A stretch of DNA of 64,000 bases from Narthecium ossifragum (Eukaryota; Streptophyta; Magnoliopsida; Dioscoreales; Nartheciaceae): the NCBI GenBank assembly GCA_963920575.1, contig OY986974.1:19820248-19884247 (forward strand), in the 5' to 3' direction. The position numbers and the translations under genes are program-made. Of the stretch, positions 35,716-46,448 are shown one piece after another. The notes under the pieces were generated by a model. The model was given only the letters and a program-made list of their open reading frames with translations. It ran no database searches and was not told the origin of the DNA. The number at the start of each line of letters is the position of its first letter. The first letter of the stretch is position 1.

Positions 35716-36765
35716 TGTGAGACCCGTTCCTCTAACCTGGCTCAACCGCGTAGGTCGAGGACGTGCCATGTTTCCCCGTCGAGCGTGATCTGTCTGATCG
35801 CATTGTTGATTTTAGACCCCAAGGGAAACTTGATAAATGGATTCACACCTCTTGGTATGTGTAGAATAAATGGGTCGATAATGTGCCCTATTGCTTTAAG
35901 TAATAGCCTCGTTGTTAGCCAGCATGCGTCGAGGGAACAACATGTTGTATTGTTAATTAAAATAGTTGTTGATTGACTAGCCGGGGTTGCATCCCGTTTG
36001 GAGGCCTGCGTGCCTATTTATCCACTTTATCTAGACCCTATGCTATATTCACCCTTGGCGAGTTATGTGCTGTGCATAGCCTTGTATATTATCTGGCATA
36101 TTATTGCATGTTTGAATCTTATCTATGTGTGTATGATCATACATGTAATTGATTACATTAAATGCATTACAGGCTAGGTGCGGGCAATGGGTTGATCGCC
36201 GATCCGAGGGCTCAGGCAACTCGGATATAACCGTAGGATCGAGGCTTGGTAGCAAGCTTTAGGAATGAATTGTTATTATAATCTTATGTTATCGAGGATA
36301 CTGTCTAGCTGATTGAAATTTACTCTGATTGAGGTATAGAGGTCGTCTAGGTTCCAGTCTCAGTCTTATTTTAGTAGGGGAAGTTACGTACCGCCCTGGG
36401 TTCTACCCCAATTGTTTCAGCGCTGGAGCGCACGGTTTGAGAGGGACGACTACTGACAGTGGAGGTCATCAGAGTGCGTGCCCTAGGGTAGGCGGTGGTG
36501 GTAACGTGTGTTTTTCCCCTAAAGATGATTTGGAACCTAGGAATTTATTGTCTCCCTTTTTTTGTGAGCGTCGTAGTATAGAATCCTGCTGGGCTTATCG
36601 CTCACTCTTACCCGAGCTGCATTTTGTAGGTGCAAGCGTCAGCTCTTCTTTTGTGATACCTGCTGGACAGGCACTTGGTGGCGTGTCGATCTCTGGAGGC
36701 GTTTGAGGACTTAGGGTCCAGTTTCCCTTTTTGGATGACATAAATGTATAATTTCAATCAGTAAG

Positions 36766-36806
<41 letters not shown>

Positions 36807-36945
36807 TTTTGATGATCAGTTGTATCATAATTTTGTTTTATATTAGAGATTATAATTTGACCCCATATCAATTGTTTAATTTAAATACATTATTTTATTC
36901 TTAATGCGCCACAGATGGATTGAGTAGATTTAAAACCCTCACGCC
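35716..36945 (+). mobile_element. Family C LTR, deletion derivative, copy C2
   Basis: Begins TGTGAGACCCGTTCC and follows the C1 sequence, but jumps at about 35838 from the start region to the GTAGAATAAAT region, so the TATA box and the GATCGATC cluster are missing. Its right end stops at CCCTCACGCC, where family F begins. Contains the dinucleotide repeat at 36770-36804. Confidence 0.75.
36770..36804. repeat. (TA)n microsatellite
   Basis: Uninterrupted alternating T and A over 35 bases inside the family C LTR copy. Confidence 0.95.
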
Positions 36946-39900
36946 TGATGAGTCATAAAATATGCATAATTCACCCATTTAACTTGGCTTTATTAGCTCT
37001 CAAGTAAAGCATTTCTAATAACTTTTCATGTTATTTCAGGTACAAGAGTTTACAATGAGAGTTGCATCGATTCCGGACTTAAAAAACGTAAATTGCAAAA
37101 AATCTGCCATATTCGGATTGATCCAGACTCAGTTCGGATCGATCGGGAAAAGGTTTGGATCGATCCAAACCTATTCCGGATCAATCTAACCCAGACTGGA
37201 TCAATCCAAAACCCCTTTCCAGAGCATCTTTGTCGCGCCTCGACCCGCGAAAGCCCAACCGGGCCGGGCGACGCGAACCGGAACCTAACGAAACGCGGAA
37301 AATTTGACGAGAGTTCCCTCTAACCTATTGGTCTCCCTAAACAGTTCATCAAATCACCCTCAATTTAAACAACAAATTTAAACAAACCTCGAACCCAAGA
37401 TTACAATTCCAAAAGAGTTTAATATACATATCCTCCGAGAGGGGAATATCAAGTACAACATTTATATAAACACTCCCGTAGGAGACTAACTACCATAGGG
37501 TTCAAAAGCAGTAAAAGATCGCCACCTCTCAGACTCCGCCTGGCGTCGCCGCACCGCCGACCAACTGCCTGGTAGGGGCCACCAAAGAGGAGCTAACGCC
37601 AGCACATGCAAAACGCAGCCCGGGTAGGAGTAAGCAACTAAGCTCAATAGGGAAACTACACTACGACACACAGAAGGAGGAGGGAAACGCAACAGTGTCG
37701 CCTTCAAGTAAGACCTGGATATATACAGAGGTCCCATAACCCCACCGCGTGTCCCTGAGGTCCACGATTATGATCTTACATGATGGGTCACGCTCAGTAA
37801 GCAGGAACTAACACTGCTGGCTCACAAGCAAGTAAACGACACTGCAGACAGGAAATGGCACTGCTGAATAGGCAACCCCTCTACTCAAGAGTAATCAAAG
37901 TGGGACACCGGCTACAACTCAGAATCCGACTCGAGGCCGACACGACCTCTACAATCATCAAGCAATAGGTGCACGAGTCATGTAGGCCTATCATCGAATT
38001 CGACTATACACCACAATTCAAACCAGGTTCAAACTACCCGACCCCGGTCCTAGGGCTAAATCCGAGCTTCCAAGCCTCGGGACGGTGACCCACAGATCGC
38101 CCACGCCCTAACCATATGCAACTAATACACAACAGAGATGCATGCGATAAACATACACATATAAGCAGTTAAGCATGCAACAGGATGTGACGATAGCATA
38201 ACGAGGTCTGGGCTCGGCACTCTGCCGGTCCGGGGTGGTGAACATATATTTAAGGTCTGGAACTGCTGCAGTGGTACACCACCAACTGCCAGCCAGTTCA
38301 CCAGCAACCTCCATCGAGAAGCAGCCCCACAAACAATAGAAGACAAACCACGCAGGTAAAGACCCTCGGCGCACGCCGGCATGCAAGGCTATGGAAAGCA
38401 GTAGGGCTACTCGTCCACTTATTCTAAACATCCCAGAAGTCATCACTCTCCTGGTTCACCACTACCCCTAATATGGGGCTAGCATGCTAAAGAATATGTA
38501 CAAGGTATAAAGCTGTAAGAAATCTGTACATACAAAGCCAATGAAAATTCCTCTCTGCCACCAAAGGATCGATCTTCCAAGTAACAGAGAGCCTCCCCTT
38601 CCTGTCGAGCCAAAGAAGATCGATCCTTCCTCCCATGAAGATCGATCATCCTTGCGGCAGAGGGCACCGTCCTTGTCACATCAAGGAAGATCGATCCTTC
38701 CTCCCAGGAAGATCGATCCTCCTCGCGACAAGGGCATCCCATGCTACCCAAGGCACATGATCGATCATCTCCAACCAGATGATCGATCCTCCCTCGGGCT
38801 AGGCATGACCAACAAGAAGGATCGATCTTTCACCTTGAAAGATCGATCTTGTTGGGTTCTCTGGCGAACCTCCGGCGAGAAATACCATCGAAAAACTCCA
38901 CCAAATCTCACAAAACCTTGGGATCTGGTAGTACGAAGGACCACGAGTCCAAAACCAGTAATAATACTACAAACTAACAAACATGCATCAAGATCAAAGC
39001 AAAAGAAGATCACAACAACTCAAACTCACAAAAACCAGAAAACAAACGTAGGTAGGATCCCTACCTAGCCTAGAGCAGCTTCAATCCCAGCTGCAAGGCC
39101 TTGGATCGTCCAAAATCTCTTCAAAATTCGGCAGCTCTAAGATCAAGAACGCGGATTTCAAAAGGGATTCAAGGAAGAGGGTTACGTCTGTTTTATAAAC
39201 AAACGAACCAACTTATGAATGATCATTCATGATGATCGCGCCTTGACTTTCTGGCATTAAAAGATCGATCTTCTAGCAAGGAAAGATCGATCCCTTAGGT
39301 GCAAAAAGCTAGACTTGGGCTAAAACTCAAGCCCAAGCCCGGATCTTTCGATCCCGGGTCCATCTAACCTTTTTAATCAAACACTAACATAAACATGGTC
39401 AGTGTGTGCACACGCGGGTGTGAAAAAAACCAGTAAGGCGGAATTTACCAAATTGCCCTTGCGGTCCAAGAACCAATGTGATCCACCGGATCACGCGCTC
39501 GACGTGAGACAATCAAACGAGCCACGGGTTCGACCCAACCGGTCGACCCAGGAGTAGAGGGACAGGTCTTCACACTCTTTTCCAGTTTTACACATTGGAT
39601 CAATTCAAACTCACAGTGGATCGATCCAATCCTTTAGAAATCCCATGATCTATAGCTTGGATCGATCCAAACTTACTTTGGATCGATACAAGACCGGCTG
39701 ACGAGTAAAAATGGACGGTTTGGATCTAATCCGATCGTCCACGAATTGGGGCCTATAAATATGGGTTTTGACTCTTATTTTAGGATCTTTTCCTCAGCCT
39801 TCTTCCCTCCTTGGAGTTAGAGAGATTTAGGGCTCTAAAGGTGGATTTCGATGGAGAAGATGGATCAAACCTCTCCCTTAATGGATCTCCTACCCAAGAT

Positions 39901-40208
39901 GAGTTGCTAACCCCCCTTCTCATTGGGAAGTCCTTGATGTCTTAGGTTCTTTTATTAGATGTAATGACTCTCTTGACATGGTATTTGTATGAATTTACAT
40001 GTAATTCCATATTTCTTTAATAAAATCCATTGTTGAATGGTTTGAATACCTCTTGCATTTAATTGTATTGAAATTAGATGTTTGATAGGTGTTTGACTTA
40101 ATTTCTCAAAAAACAGGTCATGCTTGAGGTGCTAGAACCTTCCCAAGCCATCACTAACCTACCGACCATTCTTGCCTTAGATGAAGGATTGGATTGAGGT
40201 ATTAAACA
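36946..40208 (+). mobile_element. Family F LTR, split by a family B solo LTR
   Basis: Pieces 36946-37230 and 39575-40208. Begins TGATGAGTCATAAAATATGC. TATA box TATAAAT at 39754; upstream, on both sides of the B insertion, are four GATCGATC words, including the 20-bp perfect palindrome GGTTTGGATCGATCCAAACC at 37152-37171. The right end is cut by a minus-strand family C LTR at 40209, so the far end and target duplication cannot be read. Confidence 0.6.
37231..39574 (-). mobile_element. Solo LTR, family B, copy B3 (minus)
   Basis: Reverse orientation: starts TGTCGCGCCTCGACCCGCG and ends GGGACAGGTCTTCACA on the plus strand. Flanks ATCTT and CTCTT match at 4 of 5 bases. Eleven GATCGATC words at 38565-39300, including ATGATCGATCAT and AAAGATCGATCTT forms. 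Confidence 0.88.
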
Positions 40209-41190
40209 TGTCACACCCCGACCCAGAAAACCCATCCGGACCAAGGCGTGAGGGAACCTACTACTATTCACATGCGACTGGCGCGATACAAGCGGAATTT
40301 AGAGTTAATTTAAACAAATCGACTTTCAATGGTAAAACTGTAATTCTAACAATCTATAATTCCATATTAGAAAAAAAAAGATTTCTATTGAGTTATCATC
40401 AAAGTTGTACTATTTAGACATCACATACATATTTATCAAAATTCCTCAATGAGGGAAATTATACATTTACAAAATTGTCGAAGGATGTCTATTTATAAAA
40501 ACTACAAAATAGTACAACATATCTCCCACAACAACCTCAAACGCCTCAGGAAGTCATCGCGCCACCAAGAGCTGGTCCAGCTGAAACTAAAGAAGACGAG
40601 CTAGTACCTGCACTTGCAAAACGCTACTCGGGTAGGAGTGAGCAACAAAGCTCAGTAGGGTTCTACTCTACGTCGCACACAAAGGAAAGGGAACTACAAG
40701 TCCCGAGACTCCATCTCATCTCTAGGGCAAACTCGTGTCACGTCCACCGCCTAACCCAGCGCACGCACTCAATGGCCTCCACTATCAACAACCGTCCCTC
40801 TCTCTACAATCAAGCTCAAGCGCTGAACAACAGGGTATAGGACCTAGGGTGGTACGTAACATTCCCTAAAATAGATACTGAGACTGAGACTGGAATCCTA
40901 AGCGACCTCTACACCTCAATCAGAATAATTATAGCCAGCAAGACGCAAACCTCAAGAATACAATAATTCAATCCAATACAACCACGCCCTAGACACTGCT
41001 ACCCATCCTCGGTCCTAGAGCTAGATCCGAGCTACCCGAGAATCTCAGATCGGTGATTGGCCTATTGTAACACCTAGGCCCTTCGCTGGGCCCCGGCCCG
41101 CGGGCTCCTAGTCTCCTGGTCAGACCAGGATCTACCCGAGGGCTCCACCTGCCATAATATTGTCCGCTTTTGGCTCACCGCAGAAATCTG

Positions 41191-41275
41191 GGAAAACTTC
41201 CCAGTAGGCCACCCATCGTGTAACTACTCCAGGTCGAGCACGCTTAACCATGGAGTTTTCTGACGTATCACCACC
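41191..41275 (-). ncRNA. 5S rRNA-derived segment in TRIM LTR (copy 1)
   Basis: On the minus strand the order of words follows the second half of plant 5S rRNA: a form of GAACTCC, GTTAAGCGTGCT, then GATGGGTG(G)CC and CTGGGAAGT. Many positions have diverged and the 5' third is missing, so it is not a functional 5S gene. Related copies lie at 41615-41660 (partial) and 41912-41995. Confidence 0.8.
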
Positions 41276-41911
41276 ATCACGGCTTTAAAACGCGTTGTGT
41301 CTAATAAGGGCTTACTATATACTTATATCAAACCCCAGACCATACCCAGGCGTTGTGGGATTGCTTACCCGGCTACCCGACTCAGCCCCGCCCTCACAAT
41401 CCACCCCCCTTGCAGGCATTTTGTCCCACGGTCGACCCAGCGGGCCTCACAATCCACCCCCCTTGGAGGCCCAGCGTCCTCGCTGGCACAATTTTCGGCT
41501 GGGAACTGGCTCTGATACCATACTGTAACGCCCCGGCCTGCGGGCTCCCGGTCCAACCAGGATCTGCCCAGCGGCGCCACTCCCCGACACAATATTATCC
41601 GCTTTTGGCTCACCGCTCCAAGGCAAGCACGCTTAACCTTGGAGTTTTCTGGCGGATCACTGCCATCATGGCTTTAAAACGCGTTGTGTCTTATAAGGGC
41701 TTACTATATACTTATATCGAACCCCGAACCATACCCAGGCGTTGTGGGATTGCTTACCCGGCTACCCGACTCATCCCCGCCCTCCAGGTGAAGGCATCTT
41801 GTCCCACGGCAGACCCAATGTGCTCCTGGTCTGACCAGGATCCACCCGAGGGCCCCACCCGAGGGCCCCACCCGACACAATATTGTCGGGTTTTAGCTCA
41901 CCGTAGAAATC

Positions 41912-41995
41912 TAGGAAAACTTTCCAGTAGGTCACCCATCCCGGAACCGCTCCAAGGCAAGCACGCTTAACCTTGGAGTTTTCTAGCGGATCACT
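41912..41995 (-). ncRNA. 5S rRNA-derived segment in TRIM LTR (copy 3)
   Basis: Minus strand keeps AACTCC-, GGTTAAGCGTGCTTG, GGGATGGGTGACCTA and CTGGAAAGT, closer to 5S rRNA than copy 1. In Cassandra elements this region supplies an internal RNA polymerase III promoter; whether it works here is unknown. Confidence 0.8.
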
Positions 41996-42171
41996 GCCAG
42001 CATGGCTTTAAAACGCGTTGTGTCTAATAAGGGCTTACTATATACTTATATCGAACCCCGGACCATACCCAGGCTTTGTGAGATTGCTTACCCGACTACC
42101 CGACTCAGCCCCACCCTCGATGCGCAGGCATCTTGTCCCACGGTAGACCCAACGAGCCTCACAATCCATGA

Positions 42172-44362
42172 TGTGAGGACATGTCCCTCTACCCCTGTGG
42201 CTCGTTATAGACCGCAAGGGCAATTTGGTAAATTACGCCTTGTTGGTTTGTTTCACACTCGCGTGTGCACACACTGACCTTGTTTGTGTTGGTACTTGTT
42301 TAGAATGGTTAGGTGGACCCGGGACCGGAAGATCTCAGCTCGGGCGAGCAGAAGCCTGTTTTTGGGCTGCTGGCGGCCCGTGAGCGATCGATCGCTCCTT
42401 GGAGCCATCGATCGGACTCGGGTCGGTGGCTTTTCTGCTTCGAGAGGACGGCCGTCGTTGGCCGTCGCTCTCTCCTGTCAGAAGGGGAGGACTTTCCCTC
42501 CCCTCCTTTCTTTTTTTTCCCCCTCTTTCCCCGGCTTTCCCCTTCCCTTTTCCCTCCTTTTCTTCCTATTCTCCTCCTCCTTCTTCTCCTTTCTTCTTCG
42601 TTCTTCTTTCTTCTTCCCGGTTTTTTTTCCCCTGTTTTCCGGCAGCCACCTTCTTCTCCTCCGTTCTCCCTCCTCCGGCCACCGTTTTGGGTGTTCCAAT
42701 ACTCGTTGGAACCGTGGTGGCGTGAGGAAGATTCCTGGTGTGATTTGGAGCTGCGTTGGTGACCAGTTCGCGAGGAATCAGCCGAGAAGTGTATTTCCGA
42801 TAGGTTTCTACCTATTGATGTTGTTTTTGGGTTTTCTCTAGATCTAACCGTTAGATCTTGCTGATCTTTGTGTTGTTGGATAAGCTTTGGTTGAGATTTT
42901 AGTAGGATTTATGCATGTTTAATCTCGGATTTTCCGGTTTCTGCTGTTCTTGAAAAATAGCCGGTTTACGGTGAGTTTTTCGATCTGTAAGTGCATGTTC
43001 TTGGGTTGTAATTAACATAAGAGTTGTAGATCTTTGCATCTACTCTCAAACCCAACTGATGTCATAATTTTTCGATTTTCCTATGATTTGTTATGAATTT
43101 ATTACTGGAGGGCTGCGTTGCAGCTAGTTGGTATGTTAGTTTGATTAGTGGTTTTGATTAGTGTTTTCTCGTTAATCCAACCGTTGGATGATTATGGATT
43201 TTGGATATGTTGATCCCGGCATGTTGATCTACTGATTGCTAGGTTGGATCTTGAATCCGACATCGTTTGGACGTCGGATCGATGGGATCAATTAGCCTCT
43301 AAGTAGAGGTTTTGGTGTTTTGAATATAATATTATATGTTTACTGTTCATCATCGTTTTCGGGCTTGTTTCCCGTTGCAGGAGTCCGCGGTTGACGGTCG
43401 CGGTACCGTCATAATGCCGGGACCCGCTATGGATCGGTTGACAGCGGTTGGTAGTACCGCTGCAGCGATCCGGTTGACTTATATGATGCCTTATCATATT
43501 GTTGTATGCCTATCTCCTATTTGTGTATGTTCATAGCATGCATTGTTGATTTATGCATTAGTTGCATGGTTAGGGCGTGGGTGATCTGTGGGTCGCCGTC
43601 CCGAGGCTGAAAGCTCGGATTTGGCCCTAGGACCGGGGTTGGGTAGTTTGGACCCGGTTTGAATTGTGGTGTCCAGTCGATTCGATAATAGGCTTAGATG
43701 ACTGGTACACTTCTTGCTTGATGTTTGTAGAGGTTGTATCGGCCTCGAGTCGGATGCTGAGTTGTAGGCGGTGATCCTTGAGTAGAGGAGTTGCCTACTC
43801 GGCGGTGTCTTTTCCCGCTTGCAGTGCCGTTCCTGGGCCACAGGGACACGTGGTGGGGTTATGGGACCCCTGTATACACCTAGGTCTTACTTGAGGACGA
43901 CACTGTTGCGTTTCCCTCTTCCTTCTGTGTGGCGTAATATAGAACCCTACTGAGCTTAGTGCTCACTACTACCCGTGCTGCGTTTTGCAGGTGCATGCGT
44001 CAGTTCTTCTTCTGTGGCCCCTACCGGGCAGTTGGTCGGCGGTGCGGCGGCGCCAGGTGGAGTTTGAGAGGTGACGATCTTTACAGCTTTTTACCCTTTT
44101 TGTTACTTAGCCTCCTACAAGAGTATAAATGTTGTATTTGGATCTTCCCCTCTCCGAATATATGTATATTAAATCTTTTTGGGGTTTTAATCTGTGATTC
44201 GAGGTTTCATTAAATTAATGTCTTTTAATTGATGGTGCTTTTGGTGAATTGTTAGGGAGACCAATAGGTTAGAGGGAACCCTCGCCAGCTTTTTCCGTGT
44301 TTCGTTAGGTTCCGGTTCACGTCGCCCGGCCCGGTTGGGCTTTCACAGGTCGGGGTGCGACA
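42172..44362 (+). mobile_element. Family B LTR, copy B4
   Basis: TGTGAGGACATGTCCC...GGTCGGGGTGCGACA, 2191 bp. Unlike B1, B2, B3 and B6 it has one GATCGATC only, inside the 16-bp palindrome GAGCGATCGATCGCTC (42382-42397), and then a pyrimidine-rich tract at about 42490-42670. Left flank CATGA and right flank CCTAT do not match; the right flank instead matches the left flank of the adjoining TRIM. Confidence 0.85.
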
Positions 44363-45330
44363 CCTATCGCCCCGCCTAACCTAAAATGCATATAATGCAT
44401 ATAGTGCTTGAAGCTATACAAGCATCTAACTTAGATGTCACTATATGCCACATCATCATATGAGTTCAACAAGTTAAAGCTACAATATTAGAAAGAATCC
44501 AACCAAATTCTTAAACAATTGGCAACACCCTTATACAATAGCCTTCAGTGTACTCCGGCACCTAACAAGCTAACATTCCACAGTTATCCCGCAGATAACT
44601 GATCTACAAATACAATGATAATACTACCCGCCAAGTAACCAACCAGATCAAACATCCAATCATTCTATACTACGCCCCCGGCGCACGCCGGCAAATAGTT
44701 GGGCTATATTAAAGCAGTAGGGCACACATTTGGCTCATTTATTCTACACATCCCCGGAAGAGCGTGACTCCCCCAGTTGATCCACAAAGAAAATATAAAC
44801 GAATACACCGCTGGCCCTAGGCATTTGTTCTAAGCATACAAGATATGCAATTAAAATCTTACAACGGAAAACCTTAACATAAGAACCTCTCCAAAAATCT
44901 GTCAATTCCATAGAAGGTCAATGGGTAGTCAAGTCGATCAGGAAACAATTGATCTACAAAATCAGAGAAAATCGATTAAAATCGATAAACCATAAATTCT
45001 CTCAAAAATATGCATCTCCGATCAAATACCTTGAAATCTCAAGCAAAACATCATACTCATCGCTAAACATCGTTTGAAAGGATATGCAAGAGATCCGGAT
45101 TGAAAAGAAATCAAAATCCTTAAAATTCAAATCATACATGACAATCAGCATATATGAGATCGATCTTTTTACCCAAGCAGATCGATCTTCTTACGCAAGA
45201 AGATCTCTACGTGCACTCTGCCAAGGAAGAGATCGATCTTTCCTCCCAAGAAGATCGATCTTCCTCAAGAGAGCGTTCTGTCTAGGAAAAAGAGATCAAT
45301 CTTTCCTCCCAAGAAGATCGATCTTTGTTT

Positions 45331-46400
45331 GCTTGATTGTTTGCTTGCTTTGTTTTCCTTGATTGCAGCTTGTATTTTTCGTATTTCTTTGTATGCATGC
45401 TTGGTTTTCTTTGTGTTGTACTTAATTGAATTGATGTGATTTCGTTGTTTTGCTTGAAAATAAATTGAATGTTTTGTGATCATTGATCAATTCTTTGGTG
45501 GAATGTTTGTGATTTTGAGCATTTAATAATCATGAGTGAGAGAGAATGGAAGTGATTTACATGTCAAATTCATCTTAACATGCAATATTGTATTTTTCCA
45601 AGTCTTATAGCATGGTTTAAAATTCACACTACAGATTTGGGATCAATCCCAACCATGTTTGGACGATCTCAAATTCCTTTCCAGTGAGTCCTTGTATCTT
45701 GCCCAGTTGAAATTGATCCAAGCACTATTGGGATTGATATTGATGCAATTTTAATTTCAATTGTAGGAGGGTGTACCTCTTTAGATGCTTATTTGAATTG
45801 ATGAACGGTTCAATTATTGTTATGGAGGGTGTGCCTCATTGTTGTTGTGAATGGTTTGCTCAATTTCTATTGTTCGGAGGGAGTACCTCCTTATTTGTCT
45901 ATATGACTCATTGTGTAGAGGATGTCCCACTTTTTAAAGTATACATGATTGTTTGCTGTTTGTATCGAGGGTGTATCTCTCTATTGTAAATGTGGAATGG
46001 TTGTATACACTTATTGCTATATCATCTATACAAAGGAAATGTTGCCCAAATTTTCCATGAATTTCCATTGTTTATCTTTTGTATTCTAATGTGCTTGGGC
46101 TATGCTCTCTTTGATTCACAGGGCATGCACAAAGGGAGATCGGACATTGAACTCAATGTCAATTTCCAATCCCAATCTCTCCTCTCTACTTGACTAACCC
46201 CTTTGGATTTATTTCTTCTTCCCTATAACTCACAAATAGTTTTTTTTTTATGCAAGATTGAACACATTACACAATTGTTAAGCAACAACTAAGATTATCT
46301 CTTTCCTTTACCCTTCATTCGTGCTTGAGGACAATCTCGTTTAAGTTGGGGGTATGCATTACATGCATGATAACCATTCATACTTTATTGATTATTGTTT
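45331..46400 (+). mobile_element. 3' tail of another gypsy element, with polypurine tract
   Basis: Non-coding. A degenerate GGAGGGTGTACCTC-type unit recurs about every 50 bases at 45767, 45823, 45876, 45919 and 45967. The sequence GAGGACAATCTCG...TTAAGTTGGGGG at about 46327-46352 is the polypurine-tract context of Athila/Ogre-type elements. The LTR expected after it is cut off within about 50 bases, where family B leader sequence (TTCTGACGAGTGG) starts. Confidence 0.6.
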
Positions 46401-46448
46401 ATTTTGGTTTCTGACGAGTGGACTCTCGTGTCTCTTGTGCTTGTATAG

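Larger units (their letters stand above)
41066..42171 (-). mobile_element. TRIM with 5S rRNA-like LTRs (Cassandra type), tandem copies
   Basis: Two complete-edge LTR units and one partial: LTR 41066-41451 (TGTAACACC...GGGCCTCACA), internal 41452-41523, second LTR from 41524 (TGTAACGCCCC), and a third partial copy from about 41820 to 42163. The 72-base internal region holds, on the minus strand, a polypurine tract (CCAAGGGGGGTGGAT) at one end and the tRNA-iMet primer site TGGTATCAGAGCC (41508-41520) at the other. Each LTR carries a minus-strand 5S rRNA-like segment. No coding capacity; it needs enzymes from another retroelement. Confidence 0.85.
40209..45330 (-). mobile_element. Family C LTR (minus), copy C3, split by a TRIM/LTR composite
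   Basis: Begins TGTCACACCCCGACCC (reverse of the family end) and reads as family C in reverse to 41065, resuming at 44363; the two parts join within the conserved region near GGCGAT. CCTAT is present at both edges of the interruption (41061-41065 and 44363-44367). A minus-strand GATCGATC cluster of five words lies at 45158-45325, including the 14-bp palindrome GAAGATCGATCTTC. The far end past 45330 is missing. Confidence 0.75.

Noticed and set aside
35716..40208. Inverted pair of family C LTRs as ends of a single large element
   Set aside because: They are in opposite orientation, one is internally deleted, and the sequence between them begins and reads as a separate LTR family (F) split by family B; no shared duplication.
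41191..41995. Functional 5S rRNA genes
   Set aside because: Only part of the 5S sequence is present, it has diverged, and it sits in LTRs of a TRIM with its own primer site and polypurine tract.
42284..42841. A Phe/Ser/Pro-rich protein in family B copy B4 (and its opposite-strand Lys/Glu/Arg frame)
   Set aside because: It is the translation of a pyrimidine tract within an LTR; the same applies to the purine tracts at 50200-50395 and 53985-54260.
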